Positions 8,480-16,766 of a stretch of 64,000 nucleotides of DNA are shown one piece after another. Numbering within the stretch: position 1 is the stretch's first letter; every line of letters begins with the position of its first letter. The notes under the pieces are model-generated. The model was not told where the DNA came from. It worked only from the letters and a program-made list of their open reading frames with translations, and made no database searches. The translations under genes were made by a program, and so were the position numbers. Origin of the DNA: Rhodobacterales bacterium (lineage in GTDB: Bacteria > Pseudomonadota > Alphaproteobacteria > Rhodobacterales > Rhodobacteraceae); the NCBI GenBank assembly GCA_002747325.1, contig PDOZ01000029.1, positions 1 to 64,000 of the forward strand, written 5' to 3'.

Positions 8480-8950
8480 TCAATCCCGCTTAACATCAGG
8501 AATACGAGACGAAGTGTAAACCGTGCCAGTACCTTCATTGAAATCCGTCGCATCACCACCATTCGGGTCTGGCCCGAAACGGTTGGCCCCGCGCGTACCT
8601 TTGGTCGCCATAAATACAAGCAATACAATCGTACCGATAAGTACAAAGACGCCAAGCAAAGCCCACCACCCAGTGCGATCAATATCATGCAAACGTCGAA
8701 CTGTAAGCGCTAGCGCTGGAAGAAATGTCGCATACGCAAAGATGCTGCTGAAAATGGGGCGGTCGATTATCGCAAAATAGAGTGCTGCATCCTTTTGCAC
8801 ATCCCCAAACAGGAAACTATCCAGGAAGGACAACGAAAGAGCGGCTAAAGAGTAAAAGATCACGAACCACCAATATTCCGACCGCGATGCACGCCCGGAA
8901 AAGGTCGCATATTTCGAATAAACGCTGCGAACGCTTTCACTGGAACCCAT
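8480..8950 (-). CDS. DUF805 membrane protein, tandem copy 3
   Basis: Third 156-residue DUF805 paralogue and the first in transcription order. It has FSGRASRSEYWWF, RRLHDIDRTGWW and GANRFGPDP, and ends DVKRD like the others. It is the most diverged of the three in the centre and in the tail (TDFNEGTGTVYTSSRIP). The ATG is preceded by AAAGAGGTGAAAA. The three copies probably arose by tandem duplication; whether each has a separate role is unknown. Confidence 0.9.
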   Translation of the reverse strand: MGSSESVRSVYSKYATFSGRASRSEYWWFVIFYSLAALSLSFLDSFLFGDVQKDAALYFAIIDRPIFSSIFAYATFLPALALTVRRLHDIDRTGWWALLGVFVLIGTIVLLVFMATKGTRGANRFGPDPNGGDATDFNEGTGTVYTSSRIPDVKRD

Positions 8951-8986
8951 TTTTCACCTCTTTTTCGTTTTGAACCCACCCAACGA

Positions 8987-9577
8987 TCAACTGTATTTGC
9001 CAATTCGACTCTCTGAACCATCGCGCAGTCGCGCAATGTTTTCCTTATGCCGATATGTGATCACAACAGCCATGGCGGCAGTCGCGTAAAATGCCTCCTG
9101 ACCCACCAGAAACGCGGCCCAAACCGGCATTGTGATCACGCTCGTCAGCCCCGCCAGCGACGAAAACCGGAAAATCGCCGCGACGCCGAGCCAGGTCGCC
9201 GCACCGATCAGGCCCAGCGGCCACGAAATCGCGAACATGGTTCCGAACCAGGTCGCCACCCCTTTCCCGCCATGAAACCGCAGGAAAATCGGGAAGCAAT
9301 GGCCCAGCATTGCCGCGAAACCCGCAAGCTCCGGGCCGCTCATAAAGCCGGAATAGCGCACCACCAGAACCGCCACCGCGCCTTTGCCTGCATCCCCGAG
9401 GAATGTCAGCAAAGCGGCGAGTTTGTTGCCGGTGCGCAGGACGTTGGTCGCGCCAATATTGCCCGACCCAAGCTGGCGCAAATCGCCAAGCCCAAACACC
9501 CGCGCCCAAACGATACCAAACGGAACCGAGCCTAAAATATATGCAAAAATCAAGGAGATAAGCAGAGACGTGTCCAT
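8987..9577 (-). CDS. plsY: Glycerol-3-phosphate acyltransferase PlsY
   Basis: Integral membrane acyltransferase (196 aa) that transfers the acyl group from acyl-phosphate to glycerol-3-phosphate, the first committed step of phospholipid synthesis. The PlsY signatures are visible: GSVPFGIVW, GSGNIGATNVLRTG and HCFPIFLRFHGGKGVAT. The start is 2 bp after the stop of the dihydroorotase-like gene, so it is the last gene of the pyrB operon. Normal length. Confidence 0.95.
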   Translation of the reverse strand: MDTSLLISLIFAYILGSVPFGIVWARVFGLGDLRQLGSGNIGATNVLRTGNKLAALLTFLGDAGKGAVAVLVVRYSGFMSGPELAGFAAMLGHCFPIFLRFHGGKGVATWFGTMFAISWPLGLIGAATWLGVAAIFRFSSLAGLTSVITMPVWAAFLVGQEAFYATAAMAVVITYRHKENIARLRDGSESRIGKYS

Positions 9578-9579
9578 GG

Positions 9580-10842
9580 TCAGGCTCCAAATACCCGCGC
9601 GCCGCCGACCCAGGTTCCGCGCACAACGCCGTGCATTTGCGCCCCGTCAAACGGTGTGTTCTTCGCCTTGGATTTGAGGGTGAAACGGTCGAGCGTGAAG
9701 CCCGCATCCGGGTCGAACAGCACCAAATCCGCCGGGGCACCGGGGGCGAGTGAACCGCCCTCAAGGCCGAAACGACGCGCCGGGTTGGTCGACATCGCGC
9801 GCCAGATCACGGGCAACGAAATCGCACCGGACCGCGCAAGGCCGATGGCCGCGGGCAACAGGGTTTGCAAGCCAACCGCGCCGGACGCGGCCTCCTCAAA
9901 CGGCAGGCGCTTGCTTTCCTCGTCCTGCGGCGTGTGAAACGACGACACGGTGTCGATCAGACCGGACGCGACCGCCTCCAGCATCGCGATCCGATCCGCT
10001 TCCGCGCGCAAAGGCGGCTTCATCTTGAAAAAGGTGCGGTATTCCCCGACATCCAACTGGTTAAAAATCAGGTGATGAATGTTAACGCCAGCGGTGACAT
10101 CCAGTCCCGCCGCCTTGGCCCGCGCCAGTGGTTCAAGCGCGGCAGCGGCGGACAGGTTATCGGCATGGTAGCGCGCGCCAGTCATCTCGACGAAAGCCAG
10201 ATCGCGCTCCAACCCGATGCGCTCCGCCATGGTCGAAACAGCGGGCAAGCCCTTGGTCGCGGCAAATTCCCCCGCCGTCGCCGCCGCCCCTTTTGACAGG
10301 CCCGGCTCCTGCGGATGGCCCATAACCAGCGCGCCGATATGCTTCGCATACGTCAATGCGCGCGACAAAACCTTCGTATTTTCAACCACTTGATCGCAAT
10401 CGGTAAAAGCAACCGCACCCGCGTCGCTCAAAAACCCGATCTCGACCATCTCCCTGCCGAGCCGCCCCTTGGTCAGTGCAGCCATGGTCTCAACCCGCAC
10501 GCGCGACACCTCCGCCGCACGACGCGCCACGAAAGCCAAAGTCTCCGGCGCATCAATCGCCGGGCTGGTATCGGGGCGGATGATCATGGTGGTCACACCG
10601 CCCGCCGCCGCCGCCTGACCCGCCGTTTTGAAGCTCTCCTTATGGCGCTCACCGGGTTCCCCAATCTTAACGCCGATATCAACAATCCCCGGCGCAAGGC
10701 ACATCCCAGCGCAGTCGATAACCTCCGCATTCGCTGGACGATCCGCAACGATCCGCCCGTCAGAAACGAAAATCTCGCCGCGCCGCTCTTCGCCCGCCTC
10801 CGGGTCAATTAACCGTGCGTTCTGGAAAACCACCGCCGTCAT
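9580..10842 (-). CDS. pyrC': Dihydroorotase homologue lacking metal-binding and catalytic residues (PyrC'-like)
   Basis: A 420-residue amidohydrolase-fold protein of the class I dihydroorotase family. The motif that is normally DxHxH (two metal-binding His) reads IVDIGVKIGEPGER, so both His are gone. The region normally carrying the catalytic Asp (TDHAPH) reads SSFHTPQ. NIHHLIFN and the conserved PFEEAASGAVGLQT are retained. In Pseudomonas an inactive dihydroorotase encoded beside pyrB is a structural partner of aspartate carbamoyltransferase; the operon position here suggests the same role. I chose the ATG at 10842 (MTAVVFQN), 1 bp after the upstream stop, over the track start. A true dihydroorotase should lie elsewhere. 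Confidence 0.85.
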   Translation of the reverse strand: MTAVVFQNARLIDPEAGEERRGEIFVSDGRIVADRPANAEVIDCAGMCLAPGIVDIGVKIGEPGERHKESFKTAGQAAAAGGVTTMIIRPDTSPAIDAPETLAFVARRAAEVSRVRVETMAALTKGRLGREMVEIGFLSDAGAVAFTDCDQVVENTKVLSRALTYAKHIGALVMGHPQEPGLSKGAAATAGEFAATKGLPAVSTMAERIGLERDLAFVEMTGARYHADNLSAAAALEPLARAKAAGLDVTAGVNIHHLIFNQLDVGEYRTFFKMKPPLRAEADRIAMLEAVASGLIDTVSSFHTPQDEESKRLPFEEAASGAVGLQTLLPAAIGLARSGAISLPVIWRAMSTNPARRFGLEGGSLAPGAPADLVLFDPDAGFTLDRFTLKSKAKNTPFDGAQMHGVVRGTWVGGARVFGA

Positions 10843-10843
10843 T

Positions 10844-11251
10844 TCACGTTCCCCGGATCGTGGCCGCAATCCCCGCCGGGTCGGGCAGATACTTGATCAT
10901 GTGTTTGTCGCCTTTTTCGGTCACGACCTGCGCCGCAGAAAAAATCACCCGCACCGCCTTGATGTCACGCCGGTTAACCTCGACTCCGGCGGGAGTGATC
11001 AAGCGTCGGTCCGTCAGGGTCCAGACCTGCCCCAATGCTTCCGAAGCGACATACCAACCACGCACCCCGATGGCCAAAACCGCACCGACCACCCCAACCC
11101 ACGGGTTCGGATCGCCCATCCACATCAGCACCGCCACCGCCAGAACCGAGCCCAGCGCCGCAAGGATCACATGCTCGCGGATATAGGTGCCGCGATTGGC
11201 ACGAAACTCCGCTTCAACGCGCTCGCCCGACGCCAAAACCGCCTTAGCCAT
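10844..11251 (-). CDS. PH-domain-like membrane protein (second of pair)
   Basis: A 135-residue protein with two hydrophobic segments (about residues 29-65) followed by a bacterial PH-like domain, recognised by VWTLTDRRLITPAGVEVNRRDIKAV. The chosen ATG at 11251 (MAKAVLAS) overlaps the upstream gene by 8 bp in the arrangement ATGGCTAA, and the downstream dihydroorotase-like gene starts 1 bp after its stop, so translation is probably coupled. The pair likely arose by duplication. The function of such proteins is not established. Confidence 0.75.
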   Translation of the reverse strand: MAKAVLASGERVEAEFRANRGTYIREHVILAALGSVLAVAVLMWMGDPNPWVGVVGAVLAIGVRGWYVASEALGQVWTLTDRRLITPAGVEVNRRDIKAVRVIFSAAQVVTEKGDKHMIKYLPDPAGIAATIRGT

Positions 11252-11669
11252 GGCGCAATTCCTCCATCTGCCCGGCCAAATCTTGCGGGTCATCCGGTTC
11301 CAGCTTCAACATAACCCGCCGCTTGCCGCGCTGAGCGGTGACGCGCACTTGCCGCCCCTGCACGTTAACCGCTTCGATGTCCGAAAGCGGCATCTCCCCG
11401 CCACGCTGCAACACCAACCGCCGATCCGTCACCGCCCAACCGCGTTTGCCGCGCAAAAGGACATTCCCAAGGCCGAAAATAACGAAGAAAGCACCGGCAA
11501 AAATCAGCGATTTCATGGGGTTAAAATCGGAAAACAGCGCGCCCAGCATCCCATGCAACAGCCCCGCAACCACTGTTCCGAGCGCCGCGTCGCGCAGAAT
11601 CCCGGACAGGCTTGGTTCACCACGGGCGATAAGTTTTTCCTCAGATTGCAAATTTAACCAGTCAGACAT
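11244..11669 (-). CDS. PH-domain-like membrane protein (first of pair)
   Basis: A 141-residue protein with two hydrophobic stretches (about residues 28-72) and the PH-like signature [21 protein letters not shown] near the middle. It shares the TDRRL core and overall plan with its downstream neighbour. The start at 11669 (MSDWLNLQ) overlaps the pyrB stop by 8 bp in the arrangement ATGTCTGA. It is therefore an integral member of the pyrB operon, lying between pyrB and the dihydroorotase-like gene. Role unknown; a membrane scaffold is only a guess. Confidence 0.75.
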   Translation of the reverse strand: MSDWLNLQSEEKLIARGEPSLSGILRDAALGTVVAGLLHGMLGALFSDFNPMKSLIFAGAFFVIFGLGNVLLRGKRGWAVTDRRLVLQRGGEMPLSDIEAVNVQGRQVRVTAQRGKRRVMLKLEPDDPQDLAGQMEELRHG

Positions 11670-12627
11670 CGACCACCCGCCTTTTCTGCGCCGCATCGCG
11701 CGTCGCTTTCAAATTCCGCGCCAACAAATCCATCGCCGCCATCCGCACCGCAACCCCCATCTCAACTTGCTCCTGAATGACGGAACGGGTCAGGTCGTCG
11801 GCAATCGCACCGTCGATTTCAACGCCCCGATTCATCGGCCCCGGATGCATCACGATGGCATCGCTTTTCGCATGGGCCAGCTTGTCAGCATTAAGGCCAA
11901 AACGGTGATAATATTCGCGCTCGGAGGGGATAAACCCGCCATCCATCCGCTCGCGTTGCAGCCGCAGCATCATCACCACGTCAACGCCCGCAAGCCCCGC
12001 GCGCATATCATGGTAAACCGTCGCACCGCGCGCAAGGCTGGACGGAACCAGCGTCGGCGGCCCGACAAGGCGCACCTCATTGCCCATTTTTTGCAACAAA
12101 ATCAGATTCGACCGCGCAACCCGGCTATGGGCAATATCGCCGCAAATCGCGACTTTCAGCCCCTCGACACGCCCCTTCGCACGCCGAATGGTTAACGCAT
12201 CCAGAAACGCCTGCGTCGGATGTTCGTGCCGCCCGTCCCCCGCATTCAACACCGCGCAATTTACCTTCTGCGCCAGAAGCGCCACCGCCCCGGAATGCGG
12301 ATGGCGCACCACCAGCAGATCCGGGTGCATCGCGTTCAGGGTCAGGGCGGTATCAATCAGGGTTTCACCCTTTTTGATCGACGACGCCTGCATCGACATA
12401 TTCATCACATCCGCGCCGAGCCGCTTTCCGGCCAACTCGAAAGACGACTGTGTGCGGGTCGAATTTTCGAAAAACATATTGATCTGGGTCAGACCCGCGA
12501 GCGCGTCAGAGCGCTTGACCGACTGTCGGTTCAGATCAACATAACGGTCGGCCAGATCCAAAACGGTGCGGATTTCATCGGGAGACAGATCCTCGATGCC
12601 GATCAGATGGCGTTGCTGAAAGGTCAT
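11662..12627 (-). CDS. pyrB: Aspartate carbamoyltransferase catalytic subunit
   Basis: Condenses carbamoyl phosphate with aspartate in pyrimidine synthesis. The 321-residue protein has the carbamoyl-phosphate motif [20 protein letters not shown], the downstream [16 protein letters not shown], and the aspartate-side [13 protein letters not shown] chose the ATG at 12627 because GGGGAGGGACC lies just upstream. It is the first gene of a minus-strand operon with two PH-like proteins, a dihydroorotase homologue and plsY; junctions are overlapping or nearly so. No pyrI-type regulatory subunit gene is next to it, consistent with the PyrB/PyrC'-type holoenzyme. Confidence 0.95.
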   Translation of the reverse strand: MTFQQRHLIGIEDLSPDEIRTVLDLADRYVDLNRQSVKRSDALAGLTQINMFFENSTRTQSSFELAGKRLGADVMNMSMQASSIKKGETLIDTALTLNAMHPDLLVVRHPHSGAVALLAQKVNCAVLNAGDGRHEHPTQAFLDALTIRRAKGRVEGLKVAICGDIAHSRVARSNLILLQKMGNEVRLVGPPTLVPSSLARGATVYHDMRAGLAGVDVVMMLRLQRERMDGGFIPSEREYYHRFGLNADKLAHAKSDAIVMHPGPMNRGVEIDGAIADDLTRSVIQEQVEMGVAVRMAAMDLLARNLKATRDAAQKRRVVDV

Positions 12628-12738
12628 GGTCCCTCCCCGTTCGCTTTGCATCGCTTATAAGTAGCGCATTAGGGCGGCGCAACGGCTCAGGCGGAAAAAG
12701 CGGTTCGCCTTGCGGGCGGGGCGGGGTAGGGTCCGCAT

Positions 12739-13518
12739 ATGGAATCACTGAACTGGCATGCGGCGAAGGCGGCTTTGGAGTGGCAAATGGAGCTGGGCGC
12801 GATGGACGCGGTCGGCGACGTGCCGGTGGACCGCTATGCGCTGGCGCCGAAAGTGGCGAAACCGGCGCGCGCCAAGGCCGCGCCGCCTCCCCCGCCCATC
12901 GAGCCAGTGCGCAACCCGCGCGCAGAAGCGCTGGAAGCGGCGGCGCGGGCGCGGGATTTAACCAGTTTGCGCGCAGCTTTGCAGGACTTCGACGGCTGCG
13001 CCCTGAAACGCGGCGCGCGCAATTTTGTCTTTACCGAAGGGCTGGACGCAGCGGATTTGCTGGTCATCGGCGACGCGCCGGGCGGTTTGGAGGAGCGGGC
13101 AGGAAAGCCATTTCAAGGGGCGGAAGGGGCATTGCTTGATCGCATGTTCGCCGCGATTGGCCGGTCCCGTAACGCCGATGCGCCGGAAACCGCGCTCTTG
13201 CTGGCAACCGCTCTGCCATGGCGACCGCCGGGGGATCGCCCGGCCAGCGCAGACGAGTTGTCGCAAATCGCGCCGTTTCTGGAACGCCTGATCGCGATTG
13301 CCCCGGCCAAGGCGGTAATTCTGATGGGACCATCGCCCTGTCAGGCGTTGCTCGGACAATCAGCGCTCAAGGAACTGCGCGGGAAATGGCAAGTCATCGC
13401 CGACAAACCCGTCCTGCCCATGCGCGACCCGCGCCATCTGCTGCGTCGCCCGATGTCAAAACGCAACGCATGGGAAGACCTGAAAGCGATGCGCAACAAA
13501 CTCAAGGAAATCACATGA
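12739..13518 (+). CDS. Uracil-DNA glycosylase superfamily protein (family 4-like) without Fe-S cysteines
   Basis: A 259-residue protein of the family 4/5 uracil-DNA glycosylase fold. The active-site-like motif reads IGDAPGGLEERAGKPFQGAEG, and the C-terminal motif is MRDPRHLLRRP. Family 4 enzymes usually carry four cysteines binding a 4Fe-4S cluster; here only one of those positions is Cys (DGCALKRGARN), and the later two are replaced (TALPWRPP and QIAPFL). The N-terminal 65 residues are an Ala/Pro-rich extension. Its stop overlaps the moaB start (ATGA). Whether it still excises uracil is open. Confidence 0.85.
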   Translation: MESLNWHAAKAALEWQMELGAMDAVGDVPVDRYALAPKVAKPARAKAAPPPPPIEPVRNPRAEALEAAARARDLTSLRAALQDFDGCALKRGARNFVFTEGLDAADLLVIGDAPGGLEERAGKPFQGAEGALLDRMFAAIGRSRNADAPETALLLATALPWRPPGDRPASADELSQIAPFLERLIAIAPAKAVILMGPSPCQALLGQSALKELRGKWQVIADKPVLPMRDPRHLLRRPMSKRNAWEDLKAMRNKLKEIT

Positions 13519-14057
13519 GCCATATTACCAAAGACCGCCCGTTTCAGCCGGTGCGAATCGCCGTTTTGACCCTGTCGGACAGCCGCAGTCTTGCGGAAGA
13601 TCGTTCCGGCGATACGTTGGTGAAACGACTTGAGAGGGACGGGCATGTTTTGGCGGATCGCGCAATTTTGCCCGATGACCGCGCTGCAATCGCTGAAAAG
13701 CTGCGTGGCTGGTGCGACGATCCGGAGATTGATGTGGTGATTTCCACCGGAGGCACCGGGCTTACGGGCCGCGACGTGACGGTTGAGGCGCACCGCGATG
13801 TCTATGAGAAAGAAATCGACGCTTTCGCCACCATCTTCGCCATGGTCTCCTATCAGAAAATCGGCACGTCCGCCGTGCAAAGCCGCGCGACCGGCGGGGT
13901 GGCAAACGGCACCTATCTCTTCGCTTTGCCCGGCTCCACCGGCGCCTGCAAAGATGCCTGGGACGAGATCCTCGGGCCGCAACTCAACATCAATCACCGC
14001 CCCTGCAATTTTGTCGAGATCATGCCGCGTTTGGGCGAGCATTTACGGAGCAAATAA
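13515..14057 (+). CDS. moaB: Molybdenum cofactor biosynthesis protein MoaB
   Basis: A 180-residue MoaB/Mog-family protein that acts on molybdopterin, probably adenylating it before molybdenum insertion. The family motifs STGGTGLTGRDVTVEA and FALPGSTGACKDAW are clear, with AVLTLSDSRS near the start. The ATG at 13515 overlaps the stop of the UDG-like gene (ATGA), so the two are translationally coupled; the much longer track ORF runs through that gene in another frame. No other Mo-cofactor gene is in the window. Confidence 0.95.
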   Translation: MSHITKDRPFQPVRIAVLTLSDSRSLAEDRSGDTLVKRLERDGHVLADRAILPDDRAAIAEKLRGWCDDPEIDVVISTGGTGLTGRDVTVEAHRDVYEKEIDAFATIFAMVSYQKIGTSAVQSRATGGVANGTYLFALPGSTGACKDAWDEILGPQLNINHRPCNFVEIMPRLGEHLRSK

Positions 14058-14058
14058 T

Positions 14059-14865
14059 TCAATCCAGCGGACGATCCGAATCACAGCCGTGAATATCCAC
14101 CGCACGGCCCGATGAGATGATGGTCAGGCGCAAGCTCATTGGATTGAGATCAAACGGCGCGGCTTTGGGCGGCACAAAATCGGCGGTGGCGGTCAGAAGA
14201 TCGCCCCGCCGCGCGCTCATCGCCTCGGAAATCCAGATGTCGCGCTGATCCGCCTCCATAACCACAAATTCCGTGTCGCCCAGCGCCGGAAGATGCAGCT
14301 TTGCCGTCACCCGAACGCCATCGGCAATCGGCTCCACCGTGCAATGCGCAGAAACCAGCCCCGCTTCCGCCGCACTATCGGGCCGCGCGACCAGAGCCGC
14401 CTCGATTCGCGGCATGCGCACGCCGGAAACCGGCAATTCCGCGCGCAATTTGGCCTGCATCGGCATGCAAATATCATGGCAAATACCCAGCGAAATATCT
14501 GCCACAACCCGGATCGGCGCGCCCGCATCGACCGGCACGATTTCCACCGGCAGAACCAGCGCATCATGAAACACCAGTGAAGTCATGCCGTTGTCAACGT
14601 CAACCTCCGGCACCGGCCAGTGATAATAGATTTCTGCAATGTTTTCAGAACCTTCCCAGTTTACCACTGGCGGCAAACCCGCCTCTCCCGGCGCGCGCCA
14701 ATAGGTCTTCCAGCCAGGCTCCAGCGACACCAGAATAGCCGCCATGTGATGCCCATTTTCCATACGCCAGCCGGACAAGATAGACACTTCCGCCGGACGC
14801 ACCTCATCGGCAACGGCAGCAAGGGGCCACAAGACCACAAACAAAATGGCAAGAATCCGCTTCAT
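14059..14865 (-). CDS. Secreted DsbD N-terminal-domain-like protein
   Basis: A 268-residue protein with a signal peptide (MKRILAILFVVLWPLAAVADE) followed by a domain resembling the periplasmic alpha domain of DsbD/ScsB, with the redox-type motif GICHDICMP around residue 130. The membrane and thioredoxin domains of a full DsbD are absent, so this is a free-standing periplasmic domain. Two further Cys (AHCTVEP and HGCDSD) may form a second disulfide. It converges on moaB with a 1-bp gap. Likely role: accepting or passing electrons to periplasmic thiols; the membrane partner is not in view. Confidence 0.8.
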   Translation of the reverse strand: MKRILAILFVVLWPLAAVADEVRPAEVSILSGWRMENGHHMAAILVSLEPGWKTYWRAPGEAGLPPVVNWEGSENIAEIYYHWPVPEVDVDNGMTSLVFHDALVLPVEIVPVDAGAPIRVVADISLGICHDICMPMQAKLRAELPVSGVRMPRIEAALVARPDSAAEAGLVSAHCTVEPIADGVRVTAKLHLPALGDTEFVVMEADQRDIWISEAMSARRGDLLTATADFVPPKAAPFDLNPMSLRLTIISSGRAVDIHGCDSDRPLD

Positions 14866-14956
14866 GCGCCCGATATAGCGGCGAAATCTTAAAGAAAGAA
14901 TAACAATGGCGATAAAAGGACTTCAAACCAGCGTGATCTACCCCCATCTCTAACTC

Positions 14957-15520
14957 ATGGACACACCTCTCAACCTCTCCGGCCAGATGCTGATCGCCAT
15001 GCCGAGCCTCAACGATCCGCGCTTCGAACATGCGGTGGTTTTTCTCTGTGATCACTCGGAACAAGGCGCGATGGGACTGATCGTCAACAAGGCGGTTCCG
15101 GGCATGTCGCTGGCTAACCTGCTGGAAGAAATGGATATTTCCTCCAGCGAAGGGATTAACCAAACCGAGATCTACTTCGGCGGTCCGGTCGAAGGCGGGC
15201 GCGGCTTTGTGCTGCATAATCCGGGGTTTGAGGGCACGGGAACCGTCATGGTTAACGACCACTTCTCCCTGACCGCAACCCGCGACATCCTCGAAGCCAT
15301 GGCGACTGGAAACGGGCCGGAACAGGTGCTGGTCGCCCTGGGCTATGCCGGATGGGGGCCGGGGCAGTTGGAGAACGAGTTGAAGCGCAACGACTGGCTG
15401 ACCACCCCCGCCGAAGATGCCATTGTATTCAACGCCGATCCCGGCACGAAATGGCATCAGGCGCTGGCGGCGATGGGGATTGATCCGGTGCTGCTCTCCG
15501 CCGAGGGCGGCACGGCCTAA
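14957..15520 (+). CDS. yqgE: YqgE/AlgH family protein (UPF0301)
   Basis: A 187-residue cytosolic protein of the YqgE/AlgH family. The family pattern is complete: LIAMPSLNDPRFEHAVVFLC at the start, GAMGLIVNK, YFGGPVEGGRGFVLH, and LGYAGWGPGQLENEL. The biochemical role is not well established. The ATG at 14957 has no strong Shine-Dalgarno sequence. The gene converges on folK with a 4-bp overlap of stop codons. Confidence 0.92.
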   Translation: MDTPLNLSGQMLIAMPSLNDPRFEHAVVFLCDHSEQGAMGLIVNKAVPGMSLANLLEEMDISSSEGINQTEIYFGGPVEGGRGFVLHNPGFEGTGTVMVNDHFSLTATRDILEAMATGNGPEQVLVALGYAGWGPGQLENELKRNDWLTTPAEDAIVFNADPGTKWHQALAAMGIDPVLLSAEGGTA

Positions 15521-16104
15521 ATCGGCGCAATGCCCGCAAACGCCGCATCAGGCAACGCATCGTGCAGTTCACACAAGGTTTTCCCCAAAACCGGATGGCG
15601 CCAATCCGGCGCGACGTCCAGCGCGGGAACCAACACGAAAGCGCGGTCCTGCAGGCGTGGATGGGGCAGTAACAATTCCTCCGGCACCATCTCTTTTTGA
15701 GCGGAAACTGGCAGGTTTATCCACTTTTGGATCGTTTTCTGGTCAGGCAACACCAATTGATCCATCATTAAGATATCAAGGTCCAGCGTCCGGTCCTGCC
15801 AACGCCGGTCCCGTTTCCGCCCACTCGCCGCCTCAATGCGGTGCAGGTGGCGCAACAATATTTCCGGGCCGAAATTGGTCTCGACCCGGACAACCGCGTT
15901 CACGAAATCAGCCCCGCCACCGGGGGGATAGAAAGGAGTGCGATAAAACCGACTGACAGCGCGAATGCGCAGCTCTGGCTGCTCCATGTCCGCCAAAGCA
16001 TTTTGCAAAGTTGACGTAGGGTCACCGTGGCGCGACACCAGATTACTGCCTAAAGCGACCAGCGCTTCGTGTGTAAGCTTGGACGAAGGGACAGGTTGAA
16101 GCAC
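15517..16104 (-). CDS. folK: 2-amino-4-hydroxy-6-hydroxymethyldihydropteridine pyrophosphokinase
   Basis: Folate pathway enzyme (195 aa) transferring pyrophosphate from ATP to hydroxymethyldihydropterin. Motifs: VALGSNL near the N-terminus, RFYRTPFYP, the catalytic-loop signature RRWQDRTLDLDILMMD, and LPHPRLQDRAFVLVP. The segment between the last two (QKTIQKWINLPVSAQKEMVP) is longer than in the E. coli enzyme. The gene is divergent from the NYN-domain gene. Confidence 0.93.
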   Translation of the reverse strand: MLQPVPSSKLTHEALVALGSNLVSRHGDPTSTLQNALADMEQPELRIRAVSRFYRTPFYPPGGGADFVNAVVRVETNFGPEILLRHLHRIEAASGRKRDRRWQDRTLDLDILMMDQLVLPDQKTIQKWINLPVSAQKEMVPEELLLPHPRLQDRAFVLVPALDVAPDWRHPVLGKTLCELHDALPDAAFAGIAPI

Positions 16105-16190
16105 AGGTCAGCATCCTTATGTTACGTCAATCCGCTCGCCGATTATCACACAACAAGGCGGGCAGCGATCCAAATTAGAGAGAGCCAACC

Positions 16191-16760
16191 ATGTTTTACA
16201 GAGATGAACGACTCGCCCTATTTATCGATGGGTCCAACCTATACGCCGCCGCAAAAGCGCTCGGCTTTGACATCGACTACAAGCTTCTGCGGCAAGAATT
16301 CATGCGTCGCGGCAGAATGCTGCGCGCTTTCTATTATACCGCGCTGCTGGAAAACGACGATTATTCGCCAATCCGCCCGCTGGTGGACTGGCTGAATTAC
16401 AACGGCTTCACCATGGTGACGAAACCGGCCAAGGAATTCACCGATTCCATGGGGCGGCGCAAGGTGAAGGGCAATATGGACATCGAGTTGACCGTCGATG
16501 CGCTCGAACTGGCCCCGCATGTGGACCATATCGTGCTGTTTTCCGGCGATGGTGATTTCCGACCGCTGGTGGAGAGTCTGCAACGCAAGGGGGTGCGGGT
16601 TTCGGTCGTGTCCACCATCCGTTCGCAGCCGCCGATGATTGCCGATGAACTGCGCCGTCAGGCAGACAATTTCATCGAGTTGGAAGAACTGCGCGACGTG
16701 ATCGGTCGCCCACCGCGCGAAGATTACGATGCAGATGAACGGCAGGACGCGGACGACTGA
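16191..16760 (+). CDS. NYN-domain (LabA/DUF88, PIN-like) putative ribonuclease
   Basis: A 189-residue NYN-domain protein. The acidic residues of the PIN-like active site are recognisable in LALFIDGSNLYAAAK, KGNMDIELTVDALELA and VLFSGDGDFRPLVE. Family members are metal-dependent RNases or putative RNases, some of which act in RNA turnover. The C-terminus is an acidic tail. It is followed 6 bp later by rnhA on the same strand, so two putative RNA-cleaving enzymes may be co-expressed. RNA target unknown. Confidence 0.88.
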   Translation: MFYRDERLALFIDGSNLYAAAKALGFDIDYKLLRQEFMRRGRMLRAFYYTALLENDDYSPIRPLVDWLNYNGFTMVTKPAKEFTDSMGRRKVKGNMDIELTVDALELAPHVDHIVLFSGDGDFRPLVESLQRKGVRVSVVSTIRSQPPMIADELRRQADNFIELEELRDVIGRPPREDYDADERQDADD

Positions 16761-16766
16761 TCCCCG

